Of a stretch of DNA of 64,000 nucleotides, positions 9,245 through 19,091 are shown piece after piece. The translations under genes were made by a program, and so were the position numbers. This DNA is from Ponticaulis profundi (lineage in GTDB: Bacteria > Pseudomonadota > Alphaproteobacteria > Caulobacterales > Hyphomonadaceae), in contig NZ_JBHSSW010000066.1 of assembly GCF_042659465.1 (NCBI RefSeq), positions 558,001 to 622,000 of the forward strand, written 5' to 3'. The notes under the pieces are model-generated. The model made no database searches, was not told the origin of the DNA, and worked only from the letters and a program-made list of their open reading frames with translations. How positions within the stretch are numbered: the stretch's first letter is position 1; the number at the start of each line of letters is the position of its first letter.

Positions 9245-9373
9245 TTAAAATCCAGAAATACCGTGGTTTACCATCAACATTCCGCCAAATTTTGTGCTCT
9301 AACTCACGACTAAGCCTTTTTTCCCGCGAACGATATGTATAACCACGTGTAAGAGAGTATGGAGGCGACGCTC

Positions 9374-11620
9374 GTGCCCAAATTTCACATGTTAGCTGTT
9401 TCGGCACTGGCCCTGTCTGTTGCCCCCGTGGTCGCAGCGCAACAAGCCGAAGCAGATAAGGTGTATCTTGAGGCTGACGTCCTGATCGACAATCAGCAAA
9501 ATCAGGAAATGATCGCAGAAGGCAATGTCGTCGCCCGCTATGGGGATCGTCAGCTCAGCGCCGATCGCGTCATATATTCACTCGATACCAAGAAAGTCCG
9601 TGCCATTGGCAATGTCCGTATTCAGGATCCGGATGGCACTGTTCGCTTTTCCGATGAAATCGAGGTGGACGACACACTTGGTTCGGGCGTTGCGGCTGAA
9701 TTCTCTGCACAATTGCCGGATAATGCGCTCGTCGCGGCTCGCACGGCGACCCGTACCGAAAACGGCTCAAACATGCTTGAACGCGCGATCTATACTGCCT
9801 GCGATGTGTGCGAAGAAAACGACTATACACCCACTTGGTCGCTCCGGGCTCGCAAGGCTGTACAAAACGCCGAAACAGGCATGATCTCCTATCAGGACAC
9901 GGTCTTTGAACTCAAAGGCGTCCCGATTTTCTATATGCCCTACTTTGCTCACCCGGACCCAACGCTTGAACGCAAATCCGGTTTTCTATTTCCGAAACCA
10001 GGCTCTTCATCCAAGCTTGGCTTCGTTTACGAGCAACCTTACTACTGGGCAATCTCACCTTATCAGGATGTCATCGTTGAGCCGCGCATTCACACCAAGG
10101 TGAATCCGACACTGGGACTCGAATACCGTAAGCGGTTCTGGTCAGGCTCTCTGACAGCCGACCTGTCTCTCGCCTATGACTATGAGTTCGATAGCAATGG
10201 TGATCGTATACAGTATGATCAAAATTATAATGTCATCGAAGAACCTGAGAATTTCACGGGACCTCTGATTCCAAGTGAGGAATCTCTTCGAAGCCATATT
10301 TTCGCGGAAGGTGGCTTCATCATCAACGAAGACTGGCGCTGGGGCTTTTCTGCCGAGCGCGTGACTGACGACCTCTATCTACGCCGATACGACATCTCCG
10401 GCGAAAATGAAAAACGCGGCCTTTACGACACAGAACAAAAACGCCTGCTCAGCCAGATCTATGCCGTCCGTCAGACGAAATCCTCATATTTCGACGTCGC
10501 GACGTTCTCCGTACAGGGACTCCGTCCGGGAGATGATGACGATGAGTTTGGCGTCGTCACCCCGCTCGCGTTTGCTGAACAGAATCTCGATTTCGGAAAG
10601 TATGGTCTCGTTACATTTCAGGGGCTGACTTCTATTCTGAATCGCGCGGAAGGCGATGACACACGCCGCGTCACTGCAAGTGCTCAATGGGAAAACAGTT
10701 ACGTCGCCCCGGCTGGCTTGATATTTGAACCGCAAGCAAAATTGCGGACTGACTATTACGACTACTACCTGGAAGGAACCGGGACGACGGACACCGTCGA
10801 AGACCGTACAACCCGCAATGTCGGGATGGTGGCCGCAACTGCGCGCTGGCCGCTGATCAACCGGACGTCATTCGCAAACATCTATGTCGAGCCGATCGCC
10901 ATGGTTGCGTATAGCGAATCAAGCATCGAGAACGGCACACTCCCGAACGAAGACTCGACCTTCTACGAATACACGCTCGATATGGCCTTCGAGCCCGACC
11001 CATTTGCGACCAGCGACCTGATTGAGACCGGCACAAGGCTCGCAGCCGGAGTGCGCTCTCGTGCTGACTTCAACAATAATCTAAGCCTGAACGGTGTGGT
11101 CGCGAGGCGCTGGAAATCTGAGGATGACGATAGCTTCTCACGTGCCAGCAATCTATCTCAGACTGAGTCCGACTACCTCGTCGGAAGCGGTCTCAGCTTT
11201 GGGAATGTGTTCTCGATCGAATCAAATTTCCGGTTGGACGAAGACTTCACGCTGCAGAGAACGGAGCTGCGCAGCAGCTTGGAATACTGGCGTCTACAGG
11301 CCGGGGTCACTTATTTCGAGTTGTCTGACGATCTCTCTGATAGCCAGATCAGAAACATCGGTAGTGAAGGCATTCAGATCCAGGGCGCTTTCGATGTAAC
11401 CAAAAACATCAAGCTCATGTATTCGCAGATTCGCAATATCGAAACGCAAGAACGCCGGCGTGAAGCTATTGGCGTCGAATTCTACGACGATTGCGGCTTC
11501 ATACGGCTAACTTGGAGCGAGTCCGATATCAGCGATCGGGGCGTTGGCGACTCCGGGGCTCTTAAGATTGCGTTCGGGCTTCGAACACTCGGCAATCTCG
11601 CTGGCGACCAGTTTGATTGA
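9374..11620 (+). CDS. lptD: LPS assembly outer-membrane protein LptD
   Basis: LptD is the outer-membrane beta-barrel that, with LptE, inserts lipopolysaccharide into the outer leaflet. I choose the GTG at 9374 over the in-frame ATG at 9359 because a strong ribosome-binding site GGAGG lies at 9361-9365, eight bases before the GTG, and the signal peptide then starts at VPKFHMLAVSALALS and ends near VVAAQQA. The protein is about 748 residues. An OstA-like N-terminal domain (about 30-150, with VYLEADVLIDN and AEGNVVARYGDRQLSADRV) is followed by a barrel that includes GVPIFYMPYFAHPDP. surA follows directly, as is common, and lptE was not recognised. Confidence 0.95.
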   Translation: MPKFHMLAVSALALSVAPVVAAQQAEADKVYLEADVLIDNQQNQEMIAEGNVVARYGDRQLSADRVIYSLDTKKVRAIGNVRIQDPDGTVRFSDEIEVDDTLGSGVAAEFSAQLPDNALVAARTATRTENGSNMLERAIYTACDVCEENDYTPTWSLRARKAVQNAETGMISYQDTVFELKGVPIFYMPYFAHPDPTLERKSGFLFPKPGSSSKLGFVYEQPYYWAISPYQDVIVEPRIHTKVNPTLGLEYRKRFWSGSLTADLSLAYDYEFDSNGDRIQYDQNYNVIEEPENFTGPLIPSEESLRSHIFAEGGFIINEDWRWGFSAERVTDDLYLRRYDISGENEKRGLYDTEQKRLLSQIYAVRQTKSSYFDVATFSVQGLRPGDDDDEFGVVTPLAFAEQNLDFGKYGLVTFQGLTSILNRAEGDDTRRVTASAQWENSYVAPAGLIFEPQAKLRTDYYDYYLEGTGTTDTVEDRTTRNVGMVAATARWPLINRTSFANIYVEPIAMVAYSESSIENGTLPNEDSTFYEYTLDMAFEPDPFATSDLIETGTRLAAGVRSRADFNNNLSLNGVVARRWKSEDDDSFSRASNLSQTESDYLVGSGLSFGNVFSIESNFRLDEDFTLQRTELRSSLEYWRLQAGVTYFELSDDLSDSQIRNIGSEGIQIQGAFDVTKNIKLMYSQIRNIETQERRREAIGVEFYDDCGFIRLTWSESDISDRGVGDSGALKIAFGLRTLGNLAGDQFD

Positions 11621-11721
11621 CGCAACCCTTCTGCAAGTTCATGTGACATCTTATTGATCCCCGTGATAACTGCCCTATGGTGGCGCAAACTGTCAGTCGG
11701 CAGATCTGGAGTGAGTATTTT

Positions 11722-12993
11722 ATGATTGGTATTCGGGCATCCCTCATCGCAATCGCAGCTGCGACGTGTTCTGGTAGCGCGATCGCGCAGGACCTTGCCC
11801 TTGGACCACAGGCAGAAGCTGCAGTTGCTGAAGACCCTCAAGCCCGTCTTCTCGGCGGTGTGGCGGCTGTCGTAAATGACGAAGTGATTTCGATCTCGGA
11901 TGTCGCGCAACGGGCGCGACTGTTGCTCATCACGCTTGGCGTCCCAGCCAACCAGGAAAATTTGCAGCAAGCTCTTCCACGCGCACTGGAGGAGCTGATT
12001 GAAGAGCGGCTGCAATTGCAGAAGGCCGCCGAATACGAACTCGAAATCAGTGATGAAGCTATTGAGTCTGCCGTTGCTGATATTGCCTCTTCGAACCAGT
12101 CGACGGTTCAACAGCTGTATGACACGCTGCGCCAGTCAGGTGTGAACCCGACCACGCTTCAGGATCAGATGCGTGCAGAGATTGCGTGGCAACGGATCAT
12201 GGGCGGCCTTTATGGCCAGCGCATTCGTATCTCCCGCGGTCAGATCGACAATATGCTCAATCGGTTGAGCCAGAGCGCGACAGAGGAACGCTATCAGCTG
12301 GCGGAAATCTTCCTCTACGCACCGACAGAAGCTGACAAACAACAGATCCTCGAGGGCGCTGGCGTTATCATCGAGCAACTTGGCCAAGGTGCCCGCTTTC
12401 AACTGGCCGCCCAGCAGTACTCAAACGCGCCATCGGCAGCCGTTGGCGGCGACCTCGGTTGGGTTTCCCCTGCGGAACTTGAGCCAGAAGCACGAGAAGT
12501 CATTGAGAACACCACACCACCTGCGCTCACGCCGCCAATCCTGGTCGAGGATGGCGTCTATATCTACGCCGTACGCGGCAAGCAGGATGGCGCCGATGAA
12601 GCGTTTGAGGTTTCCCTCCGGCAGATTCTGAGCACGGGTAGCGGCGCTGCGCTGAATGCTCTGGCCCTAGAACAACCGGGTTGTGATCAGCTCGAATCCA
12701 TTGCTAACGCCGATGACGGCCTTGTATATGCAGATCTGGGTGTCGTTCCAGAGAATGCCCTGACGGCTGAAGTACGTGCCGCAATCGACGGCGTTCCCGT
12801 TGGCCGTGCCAGCAGCGTTCTGAATACGCCAAATGGTGAGGCTGTTCTGTTTGTTTGCGACCGTCAGGCTGCTGGCCTGCAACTTCCATCGCGCAGCCAG
12901 ATTGAGGACCGTCTGTACAACCAGCAAATTTCAATGCTCAGTCAGCGTGACCTGAGAGACCTGAAGCGTGAAGCGACCATCATCCGGCGATAA
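11722..12993 (+). CDS. surA: SurA-like periplasmic peptidyl-prolyl isomerase/chaperone
   Basis: SurA chaperones outer-membrane proteins, LptD among them, through the periplasm. I start at ATG 11722 because GGAG at 11708-11711 is well spaced and the protein then begins with a signal peptide (MIGIRASLIAIAAATCSGSAIAQ). The 423-residue product has a SurA_N region with AAVVNDEVISISDV near residues 48-61 and an elongated helical segment. A parvulin-like domain follows, around YQLAEIFLYAPTEADKQQI, and then a less clear second one (FEVSLRQILST). It overlaps pdxA by 26 bases. Confidence 0.92.
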   Translation: MIGIRASLIAIAAATCSGSAIAQDLALGPQAEAAVAEDPQARLLGGVAAVVNDEVISISDVAQRARLLLITLGVPANQENLQQALPRALEELIEERLQLQKAAEYELEISDEAIESAVADIASSNQSTVQQLYDTLRQSGVNPTTLQDQMRAEIAWQRIMGGLYGQRIRISRGQIDNMLNRLSQSATEERYQLAEIFLYAPTEADKQQILEGAGVIIEQLGQGARFQLAAQQYSNAPSAAVGGDLGWVSPAELEPEAREVIENTTPPALTPPILVEDGVYIYAVRGKQDGADEAFEVSLRQILSTGSGAALNALALEQPGCDQLESIANADDGLVYADLGVVPENALTAEVRAAIDGVPVGRASSVLNTPNGEAVLFVCDRQAAGLQLPSRSQIEDRLYNQQISMLSQRDLRDLKREATIIRR

Positions 12994-14005
12994 GCCGCTT
13001 GTCCTGACACAAGGCGACCCGGCAGGTGTCGGTATTTTGACCACTCTGAACGCCTGGCCCGTGCTCCGGGAAAGCCGTCATCTGGCTTTGTATTTACGCG
13101 GAGACACCAAAGTCTTCCAGGACACTGCTCGGCGTTTTTCATGCAAAACACCGATCGTCGAAATCGGACACCCTGATGAGGCATGTGTCGCCTTTCGAGA
13201 TGGCCTTCCCATCATACCATCCGGCGAGACACTCGACATTACACCGGGAAAGGCAGACCCGCGGTCCGCCGCGGGAATTATCACGTCTATCAAACAGGCC
13301 GTGGGCGATGTCTGGGATGGCCATGCGAGCGCTGTGGTTACAAATCCCATTTCGAAAAATTTGCTCTACGCCGCCGGCTTCAAATTCCCCGGTCACACAG
13401 AATTTCTTGCACACCTTGCTGGAGAACTTACGAATGGGCCCGCACCTCTCCCGATCATGATGCTGGTCGGTGGGGGGCTGAAGGTCGCGCTTGCAACAAT
13501 TCATATCCCTCTCATGACGGTCGCTGCTCATTTGACGCAAGATTTGCTTCATGAGGTCTGCGAAATTACGGTTGATGCGCTGAAGCATGATTTTGGAGTC
13601 GAAACGCCCGTGCTCGGCGTATGCGGACTAAACCCGCATGCAGGTGAAGCTGGCACAATCGGCTCTGAAGATGAAGATGTTATCGTTCCGGTTATCGAGC
13701 AGTTTAAAGCGCGCGGCCTATCCGTTGTCGGACCTCGCCCCGGTGATACGATTTTTCATGAATCACTGAACGGCGCATATGATGGTGTTGTGGCCATGTA
13801 TCACGATCAGGGGCTGATCCCGGTAAAAACACTCGACATCTGGGGCGGCGTGAATGTAACCCTCGGCCTCCCTTTTGTTCGAACGTCACCTGATCACGGC
13901 ACGGGCTATGACGCTGCTGCTCAGGGAAAAGTTCGTTGTGAAAGTTTGATTTCTGCCATCAAACTCGCCAAAAGCATGGCTCAGAACAGATCAAAGCAGA
14001 CCTGA
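12968..14005 (+). CDS. pdxA: 4-hydroxythreonine-4-phosphate dehydrogenase
   Basis: PdxA oxidises 4-phosphohydroxy-L-threonine in the DXP-dependent route to pyridoxal 5'-phosphate. The 345-residue protein starts at a GTG inside the end of surA and begins with LTQGDPAGVG. The metal-binding histidines appear in GHTEFLAHL, MYHDQGLIPVKTL and SPDHGTGYDAA, in the family order. It is placed between surA and rsmA, the classic surA-pdxA-rsmA cluster, so translational coupling with surA is likely. Confidence 0.96.
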   Translation: MKRPSSGDKPLVLTQGDPAGVGILTTLNAWPVLRESRHLALYLRGDTKVFQDTARRFSCKTPIVEIGHPDEACVAFRDGLPIIPSGETLDITPGKADPRSAAGIITSIKQAVGDVWDGHASAVVTNPISKNLLYAAGFKFPGHTEFLAHLAGELTNGPAPLPIMMLVGGGLKVALATIHIPLMTVAAHLTQDLLHEVCEITVDALKHDFGVETPVLGVCGLNPHAGEAGTIGSEDEDVIVPVIEQFKARGLSVVGPRPGDTIFHESLNGAYDGVVAMYHDQGLIPVKTLDIWGGVNVTLGLPFVRTSPDHGTGYDAAAQGKVRCESLISAIKLAKSMAQNRSKQT

Positions 14006-14008
14006 CAT

Positions 14009-14866
14009 ATGACCAATCCATCGGAACCGGAACTCCTGCGCGCAGATGCTGACAAGCGCCTTGGCCAGCACTTCCTGTTCGATCCAGATATCCTCCGACG
14101 CACAGCACTTGCCGCCGGACCGGTAAAAGATCGTCACGTGATAGAAGTAGGGCCCGGCCCCGGAGGCCTAACCCGTGCCTTGTTACGTGAAGGTGTTACG
14201 AAACTGGTCTCTGTCGAAATGGATGACCGCTTTGCGGATGCCTTGGAGCAATGGCCGGAGACACAAACCGGAAGGTTCGCTGTTGAGCGCGGTGACGCTA
14301 CGAAGATGGACTGGAATGCACTGATCGAGCGTCACGATCTCAAGCCGCCAGTTATGATCATTGCAAATTTGCCTTACAATGTCGGCACACCGCTTCTGGT
14401 CGACTGGCTTACGAAAGCGGACTGGGCTGGCGAAATGGCATTGATGTTCCAAAAGGAAGTCGCCCAGCGCATCTGCGCGAGACCCGATACAAATCACTAC
14501 GGACGTCTTGCGGTTCTGGCACAAGCTGTTTCGAAAACACGTATTGCATTTGTGCTTCCACCCGGCGCTTTCAAACCGCCGCCCAAGGTTGCCTCTGCCG
14601 TCGCCATCCTGACGCCTCTGCCGCCAGAAGATCGGTTCGATGATATTGAAGCGTTGCAAAAAGTGGCTGCAGCGGCATTTGGCCAGAGGCGAAAAATGCT
14701 TCGAGCCAGTCTCAAAGGCATCTTGCCGTCAGGACTTCAAGCCGAAGAGCTGCTGACAAGCGTAGACATTGATCCGAAACGGCGAGCAGAAACGCTATCG
14801 CAGGCAGAATTCCGGAAACTCACCAAAGCCTGGGCCGGCGCTCAGCAATCATCCAGCAATTGCTGA
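14009..14866 (+). CDS. rsmA: 16S rRNA adenine(1518/1519)-N6 dimethyltransferase
   Basis: RsmA (KsgA) dimethylates two adjacent adenines in the 3' terminal hairpin of 16S rRNA. The 285 residues show KRLGQHFL near the start, the SAM-binding EVGPGPGGLTRALL and the catalytic NLPYNVGTP motif. A C-terminal helical domain follows, with FGQRRKMLRASL. It starts three bases after the pdxA stop. Its last 25 bases overlap the 3' end of gmk on the opposite strand. Confidence 0.96.
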   Translation: MTNPSEPELLRADADKRLGQHFLFDPDILRRTALAAGPVKDRHVIEVGPGPGGLTRALLREGVTKLVSVEMDDRFADALEQWPETQTGRFAVERGDATKMDWNALIERHDLKPPVMIIANLPYNVGTPLLVDWLTKADWAGEMALMFQKEVAQRICARPDTNHYGRLAVLAQAVSKTRIAFVLPPGAFKPPPKVASAVAILTPLPPEDRFDDIEALQKVAAAAFGQRRKMLRASLKGILPSGLQAEELLTSVDIDPKRRAETLSQAEFRKLTKAWAGAQQSSSNC

Positions 14867-15480
14867 ACCAGAGGCTCCAGATCAAGCTGTCTGAGACGTT
14901 TCTGGCGCTCGGTCAGCAGGATCCGTTCCAGCTCATCAAATGCCTGCTCGACGTCCGTATTGACGATCACGTAATCATAACGCCGCCAATGTCGGATTTC
15001 GTTCTGAGCACCTGCCATCCGATGAGCCGTTTTCTCTGGTGTTGACCCCGGCCTCTGCTCAAGGCGGCTGCGGAGCGCCTCAATGCTCGGGGGGAGCACA
15101 AAGACAGAAACGACATCATTTGGCATCTGATCGTGAATGGCATCTGCGCCCTGCCAGTCGACATCAAAGATTACGTCCTGACCAGCTGCGAGTTGCTCTT
15201 CGACCTGATCACGCGGTGTACCATAGAAATGATCAAAGACCTTTGCCCACTCGAGAAACGCGCGCTTGCCAATCATGCTCTCGAATTTTGCATGATCCAC
15301 AAAGTGGTAATGGACGCCATCTTCCTCGCCAGGACGTGGGTCCCGCGTGGTCGCTGATACGGAAAGTACAATTTCCGGATAGCGCTCCATCAACATGCGC
15401 GAAAGCGTCGTCTTGCCTGCACCCGACGGGCTGGAAATCACGAGCATCAATCCACGACGGTTAGAAGCTTTACTCGACAT
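14842..15480 (-). CDS. gmk: Guanylate kinase
   Basis: Phosphorylates GMP to GDP with ATP. The 212-residue protein has the P-loop SSPSGAGKTT at residues 16-25, the GMP-binding SATTRDPRPGEEDGVHYHFV and the lid-region FEVDWQGA-like motif (FDVDWQGADAI). It is last in a long minus-strand series that starts at fabD, and its start overlaps the yicC stop. The 3' ends of gmk and rsmA overlap by 25 bases in opposite directions, with no room for a terminator between them. Confidence 0.96.
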   Translation of the reverse strand: MSSKASNRRGLMLVISSPSGAGKTTLSRMLMERYPEIVLSVSATTRDPRPGEEDGVHYHFVDHAKFESMIGKRAFLEWAKVFDHFYGTPRDQVEEQLAAGQDVIFDVDWQGADAIHDQMPNDVVSVFVLPPSIEALRSRLEQRPGSTPEKTAHRMAGAQNEIRHWRRYDYVIVNTDVEQAFDELERILLTERQKRLRQLDLEPLVQQLLDDC

Positions 15481-16354
15481 TGGCCGCCTGTTCCTTGAAT
15501 TGATCGATCAGAGTTTTCAGTGCCAGCGAGTGACGTGTCATCTCAAGGCTGGCTGATTTGCTGCCAAGCGTATTCGCCTCACGTAGCAATTCCTGAGACA
15601 GGAAATCGAGCTTGCGTCCGACCGGCTTGTCTGAAGCCAGCAATCGACCGGCCTCGTCAAAGTGGGCATTCAAACGGTCTAATTCTTCTGTCACATCTGC
15701 TTTGGTGATGAGGACCGCAACTTCCTGTTCCAGACGCTCCTGATTAAGGGCGTGATCGTCCAGAACAGCAGCAACTTTATCATGCAGACGTGCTTGCATC
15801 ATGGCAGGCTGAGCGTCAGCCGTATGCTTCGCGCCCCTCACCTCTTCGGCCATATCGAGCACGACACGCGCTAAGATCGTACTGAGCGCTTCACCTTCTC
15901 GATCCCGTGCGTCTTTCAACTGTTCGATTGCCTGATCAATGGACTGCAGGATTGCCTCGCCAATCTTGCCATCAGGTGCGACGCTCAAAGTACTCTTTTC
16001 ACTGCTCAGCACACCGCGAAAATTCAGCAGATCTGATGCTGACGTCGCGCCAGGCATTCCGTTGGCCCGGTCCATGATACGTGCTCTGCGCGACAGCGCA
16101 TTAAGCAACTTCGTATCGACGCGCAGAGAACTCGCATCAGAGCGTTCCCGCACCTGAAGCGACGCCTGAAGGTTGCCACGCGCGAACGCGTTCTTGAACG
16201 CACTGCGGATAGGTTGCTCCAGCGCCTCACAGCCCTGAGACAAATGCAACCGAACATCCAGACCGCGCCCGTTCACGGATTTGACCTCAAAAACCCAGCT
16301 TGCCGATTCACTTTCGCCTGTCATGCTGGCGAAGCCCGTCATACTCGAAACCAT
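15470..16354 (-). CDS. yicC: YicC/YloC-family endoribonuclease
   Basis: The YicC/YloC family comprises stress-linked endoribonucleases. In E. coli YicC has been tied to decay of the small RNA RyhB. The protein begins MVSSMTGFAS, the family hallmark, and carries EVKSVNGRGLDVRLH near residue 25. The C-terminal half has GRKLDFLSQELLREANTLGSKS, which is highly conserved. I use ATG 16354, with GGGGGA just upstream, over a GTG three bases earlier that overlaps the mltG stop. The stop overlaps gmk, a frequent neighbour. Confidence 0.93.
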   Translation of the reverse strand: MVSSMTGFASMTGESESASWVFEVKSVNGRGLDVRLHLSQGCEALEQPIRSAFKNAFARGNLQASLQVRERSDASSLRVDTKLLNALSRRARIMDRANGMPGATSASDLLNFRGVLSSEKSTLSVAPDGKIGEAILQSIDQAIEQLKDARDREGEALSTILARVVLDMAEEVRGAKHTADAQPAMMQARLHDKVAAVLDDHALNQERLEQEVAVLITKADVTEELDRLNAHFDEAGRLLASDKPVGRKLDFLSQELLREANTLGSKSASLEMTRHSLALKTLIDQFKEQAANVE

Positions 16355-16356
16355 CA

Positions 16357-17391
16357 CTATCCCCCATTGGCCTCACGTCGGTCGCGCTCTATTCGACGCC
16401 ATTTTGCAACATTGCGCAAATGCTCTGCATATGTCCGCGAGAACGCATGCCCGCCTGTCCCATCCGCAACAAAAAAGAGATATTCAGATTCCGCTGGCTG
16501 CAGAACGGCTCGTAAGGCAGCTGCACTTGGATTGCAAATAGGCGTGGGTGGCAAACCCGCAATAAAATACGTGTTATAAGGCGTTTCGCGGTTCTTCTCT
16601 GACAGATAAATACCGCGCTGAACCTCTTCGCCATTTACAACACGCGTCAGGCGTTCGCCTTTGGAAATCCCATAAATGATCGTCGGATCGCTTTCGAGGC
16701 GCATGCCGCGATTCAGGCGGTTGATGAAGACGCCTGCAACGAGGTCATCATCCTTGATACCGCCTGTTTCTTTCTCAACGATCGAAGCAAGAATGATCGC
16801 TTCGTCTCTGGACGAAATGGGCAGCCCCTCCTGACGCGTGGGCCAGATGTCGTCAAGCAGGTTACGTTGTGCGTTGATCAGCCGGTTGACGACCTCTTCA
16901 CGCGTGGTGCCACGGACGAAATGGTAGGTGTCTGGGAGAAAAGCGCCCTCTGCAGGCGCTGCCGGCATGTCACCCGTCAGAAACTCAGCCTCTTCGATAA
17001 CGCGCATGGCCTGGGCGATCGTGGCTCCCTCGATCACCTGAACGGCATGAAGAATGACTTTTCCAGATTCGAGAAGGTCCAGAATGTCGACCATACTAGC
17101 ATCCGCAGGGATTTCGTATTCACCAGCCTTAATACCATCCTGCTTGTCCGTGAAGCGAGCTGCCAAGCGGAACAGTCGCGCATCCGAGACGAGCCCGACA
17201 TCTTCGAGCTGCTGACCAATGCGGATAACGCCCGAGCCCCGCTCGATCAGAACGATCTGATCTTCACCGCCAGCGGCTGGCCCTTCCATGTGGATTTGCT
17301 GCTGAAACCAGAAGAATGCACCGCCGATCACAGCGCCAGCCAGCACTATTAAAATGAAAAGGGCCACCAAAGCCCTGGTGACCCATTTCAT
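16357..17391 (-). CDS. mltG: Endolytic peptidoglycan transglycosylase MltG
   Basis: MltG is an inner-membrane lytic transglycosylase that cleaves nascent glycan strands and is thought to end their polymerisation. The 344-residue protein has a single N-terminal transmembrane anchor (about residues 6-30), a LysM-like region and the YceG domain. The catalytic motif ASIVEKETGG lies at about residues 202-211, with Glu206/Glu208. It is followed by FINRLNRGMRLESDPTIIYG and, near the end, TYFIAGLPPTPICNPS. It lies between fabF and yicC, as in other alphaproteobacteria. Confidence 0.95.
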   Translation of the reverse strand: MKWVTRALVALFILIVLAGAVIGGAFFWFQQQIHMEGPAAGGEDQIVLIERGSGVIRIGQQLEDVGLVSDARLFRLAARFTDKQDGIKAGEYEIPADASMVDILDLLESGKVILHAVQVIEGATIAQAMRVIEEAEFLTGDMPAAPAEGAFLPDTYHFVRGTTREEVVNRLINAQRNLLDDIWPTRQEGLPISSRDEAIILASIVEKETGGIKDDDLVAGVFINRLNRGMRLESDPTIIYGISKGERLTRVVNGEEVQRGIYLSEKNRETPYNTYFIAGLPPTPICNPSAAALRAVLQPAESEYLFFVADGTGGHAFSRTYAEHLRNVAKWRRIERDRREANGG

Positions 17392-17429
17392 ATCGTCTCT
17401 CCGGGAATCACGTCAGCGACCCCTAAGCG

Positions 17430-18713
17430 TTAGTCGTCTACCCGGCCCATAACAAGCGCGGCATTTGTACCACCAAAGCCAAAGGAGTTTGACAGAGCGT
17501 ATTTGATGTCGCGCTTCTTCGATACCAGCGGTGTCAGATCGATATCGCTCTTAAAGCTCGGTTCTTCGAGATTGAGCGTTGGCGGGATCTGACCGTGCTT
17601 GATTGCAAGCGCGGTAAACGCGCCCTCAACGGCACCTGCCGCGCCAAGCAAGTGGCCGATCGATGACTTCGTTGATGACAGAGAAAGCCCCTTCACGGAC
17701 TCTCCGAACAGGCGCTCAATCGCACGAACTTCGATCTCATCGCCAACGGGCGTGGAAGTGCCGTGCGTGTTGACATAGTCGATATCCGCTGGCGTGAGTC
17801 CTGCATGACGGAGCGCCATCTGCATGGCGCGGAAACCACCATTACCGTCCTCTGGTGGAGACGTTATGTGGTGCGCGTCACCAGACAGGCCATACCCGAG
17901 CACTTCAGCGTAAATCTTCGCTCCGCGGGCCTTGGCATGTTCGTATTCTTCCAGCACGAGAACACCAGCGCCTTCACCGAACAGGAAGCCATCGCGGTCC
18001 TTGTCGTATGGGCGAGACGCGCGCTCTGGCTCGTCGTTGAATTTTGTCGAAAGCGTTTTTGCTGCAGCAAAGCCTGCAACAGCAAGGCGACAAAGAGAGC
18101 CTTCCGTTCCGCCCGCGACCATAACGTCTGCGTCACCATACTGGATGAGACGCGCAGAATCGCCGATCGCGTGAGCGCCGGTTGCACAAGCTGTGACAAC
18201 CGAGTGATTCGGTCCTTTAAAGCCATGCTTGATGGACACCTGACCCGAGCACAGATTGATCAGGGCGCTTGGAATGAAGAACGGGCTGACTTTGCGCGGG
18301 CCGCCCTGTTCCAGAATTTTCGTTGTTTCAGCAATTTCCGGAAGTCCACCAATACCTGAACCGATGAGCACACCGGTCATATATTTGTCTTCTTCCGTTT
18401 CCGGAACCCAGCCGGAATCCGCAATCGCTTCTTCAGCCGCAGCCATGCCGTAGACAATAAACTCACCTACGCGACGACGTTCTTTGGCCGACCCCACACG
18501 GTCTGGATCGAAAGCGTCAGGGTCACCCTCACCGCCACCGCGACCTGAGGTCCAAGGCACCTGCGCAGCAATTTTGCACGGCAGGTCGTCAGTATCGAAC
18601 AAGTCGATTTTCTGAGCACCTGAGCGTCCCTCAATCAGACGTGACCAACTCGCTTCGCGATTACCCGCAAGAGGAGTGACCAGACCAATACCTGTTATGA
18701 CAACCCGCCGCAT
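17430..18713 (-). CDS. fabF: Beta-ketoacyl-ACP synthase II
   Basis: FabF condenses acyl-ACP with malonyl-ACP in type II fatty-acid elongation. The 427 residues carry the Cys-His-His triad: the nucleophile in VVTACATGAHAIGD, the first His in VNTHGTSTPVGD and the second in KSSIGHLLGAAGA. The protein ends with the conserved NSFGFGGTNAALV. It starts eight bases after acpP in the same direction, so co-transcription and a near-operon partnership with ACP are clear. Confidence 0.97.
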   Translation of the reverse strand: MRRVVITGIGLVTPLAGNREASWSRLIEGRSGAQKIDLFDTDDLPCKIAAQVPWTSGRGGGEGDPDAFDPDRVGSAKERRRVGEFIVYGMAAAEEAIADSGWVPETEEDKYMTGVLIGSGIGGLPEIAETTKILEQGGPRKVSPFFIPSALINLCSGQVSIKHGFKGPNHSVVTACATGAHAIGDSARLIQYGDADVMVAGGTEGSLCRLAVAGFAAAKTLSTKFNDEPERASRPYDKDRDGFLFGEGAGVLVLEEYEHAKARGAKIYAEVLGYGLSGDAHHITSPPEDGNGGFRAMQMALRHAGLTPADIDYVNTHGTSTPVGDEIEVRAIERLFGESVKGLSLSSTKSSIGHLLGAAGAVEGAFTALAIKHGQIPPTLNLEEPSFKSDIDLTPLVSKKRDIKYALSNSFGFGGTNAALVMGRVDD

Positions 18714-18720
18714 AAAACGC

Positions 18721-18957
18721 TTACCCTTGTGTCTTTTTGATCTCTGTTACAGCATCGCCGACCGTACGGATGTTTTCCTGCACTTCGTCTTCGATTTCGA
18801 TGCCGAACTCTTCTTCAAATGCCATTACAAGCTCGACGAGGTCGAGGCTGTCTGCGCCGAGGTCATCGATGAAGCTTGCAGATTCGGTAACCGCATCTGC
18901 TTCAACTTCCAGATTCTCGACTACGATCTTCTTCACTCGATCGAATACGTCAGACAT
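18721..18957 (-). CDS. acpP: Acyl carrier protein
   Basis: AcpP carries growing acyl chains on a phosphopantetheine arm. The 78-residue acidic protein has the attachment Ser37 in DDLGADSLDLVEL and the expected four-helix pattern. It sits between fabG (135 bases upstream, a gap large enough for its own promoter) and fabF. The high demand for ACP makes a separate promoter likely, but I did not identify one with confidence. Confidence 0.98.
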   Translation of the reverse strand: MSDVFDRVKKIVVENLEVEADAVTESASFIDDLGADSLDLVELVMAFEEEFGIEIEDEVQENIRTVGDAVTEIKKTQG

Positions 18958-19091
18958 GGGCTTTTCCTTCTCATATTGAAGCGATTTGTTTTGTTTGTTT
19001 CACTCAAGATCAGCTTGCGTGTTGCGCCGCTAGCACAGACGGCTCGGTTTGACCAATAGCTTTAGTCACTTCATGTGACCAGAGATTTTGG

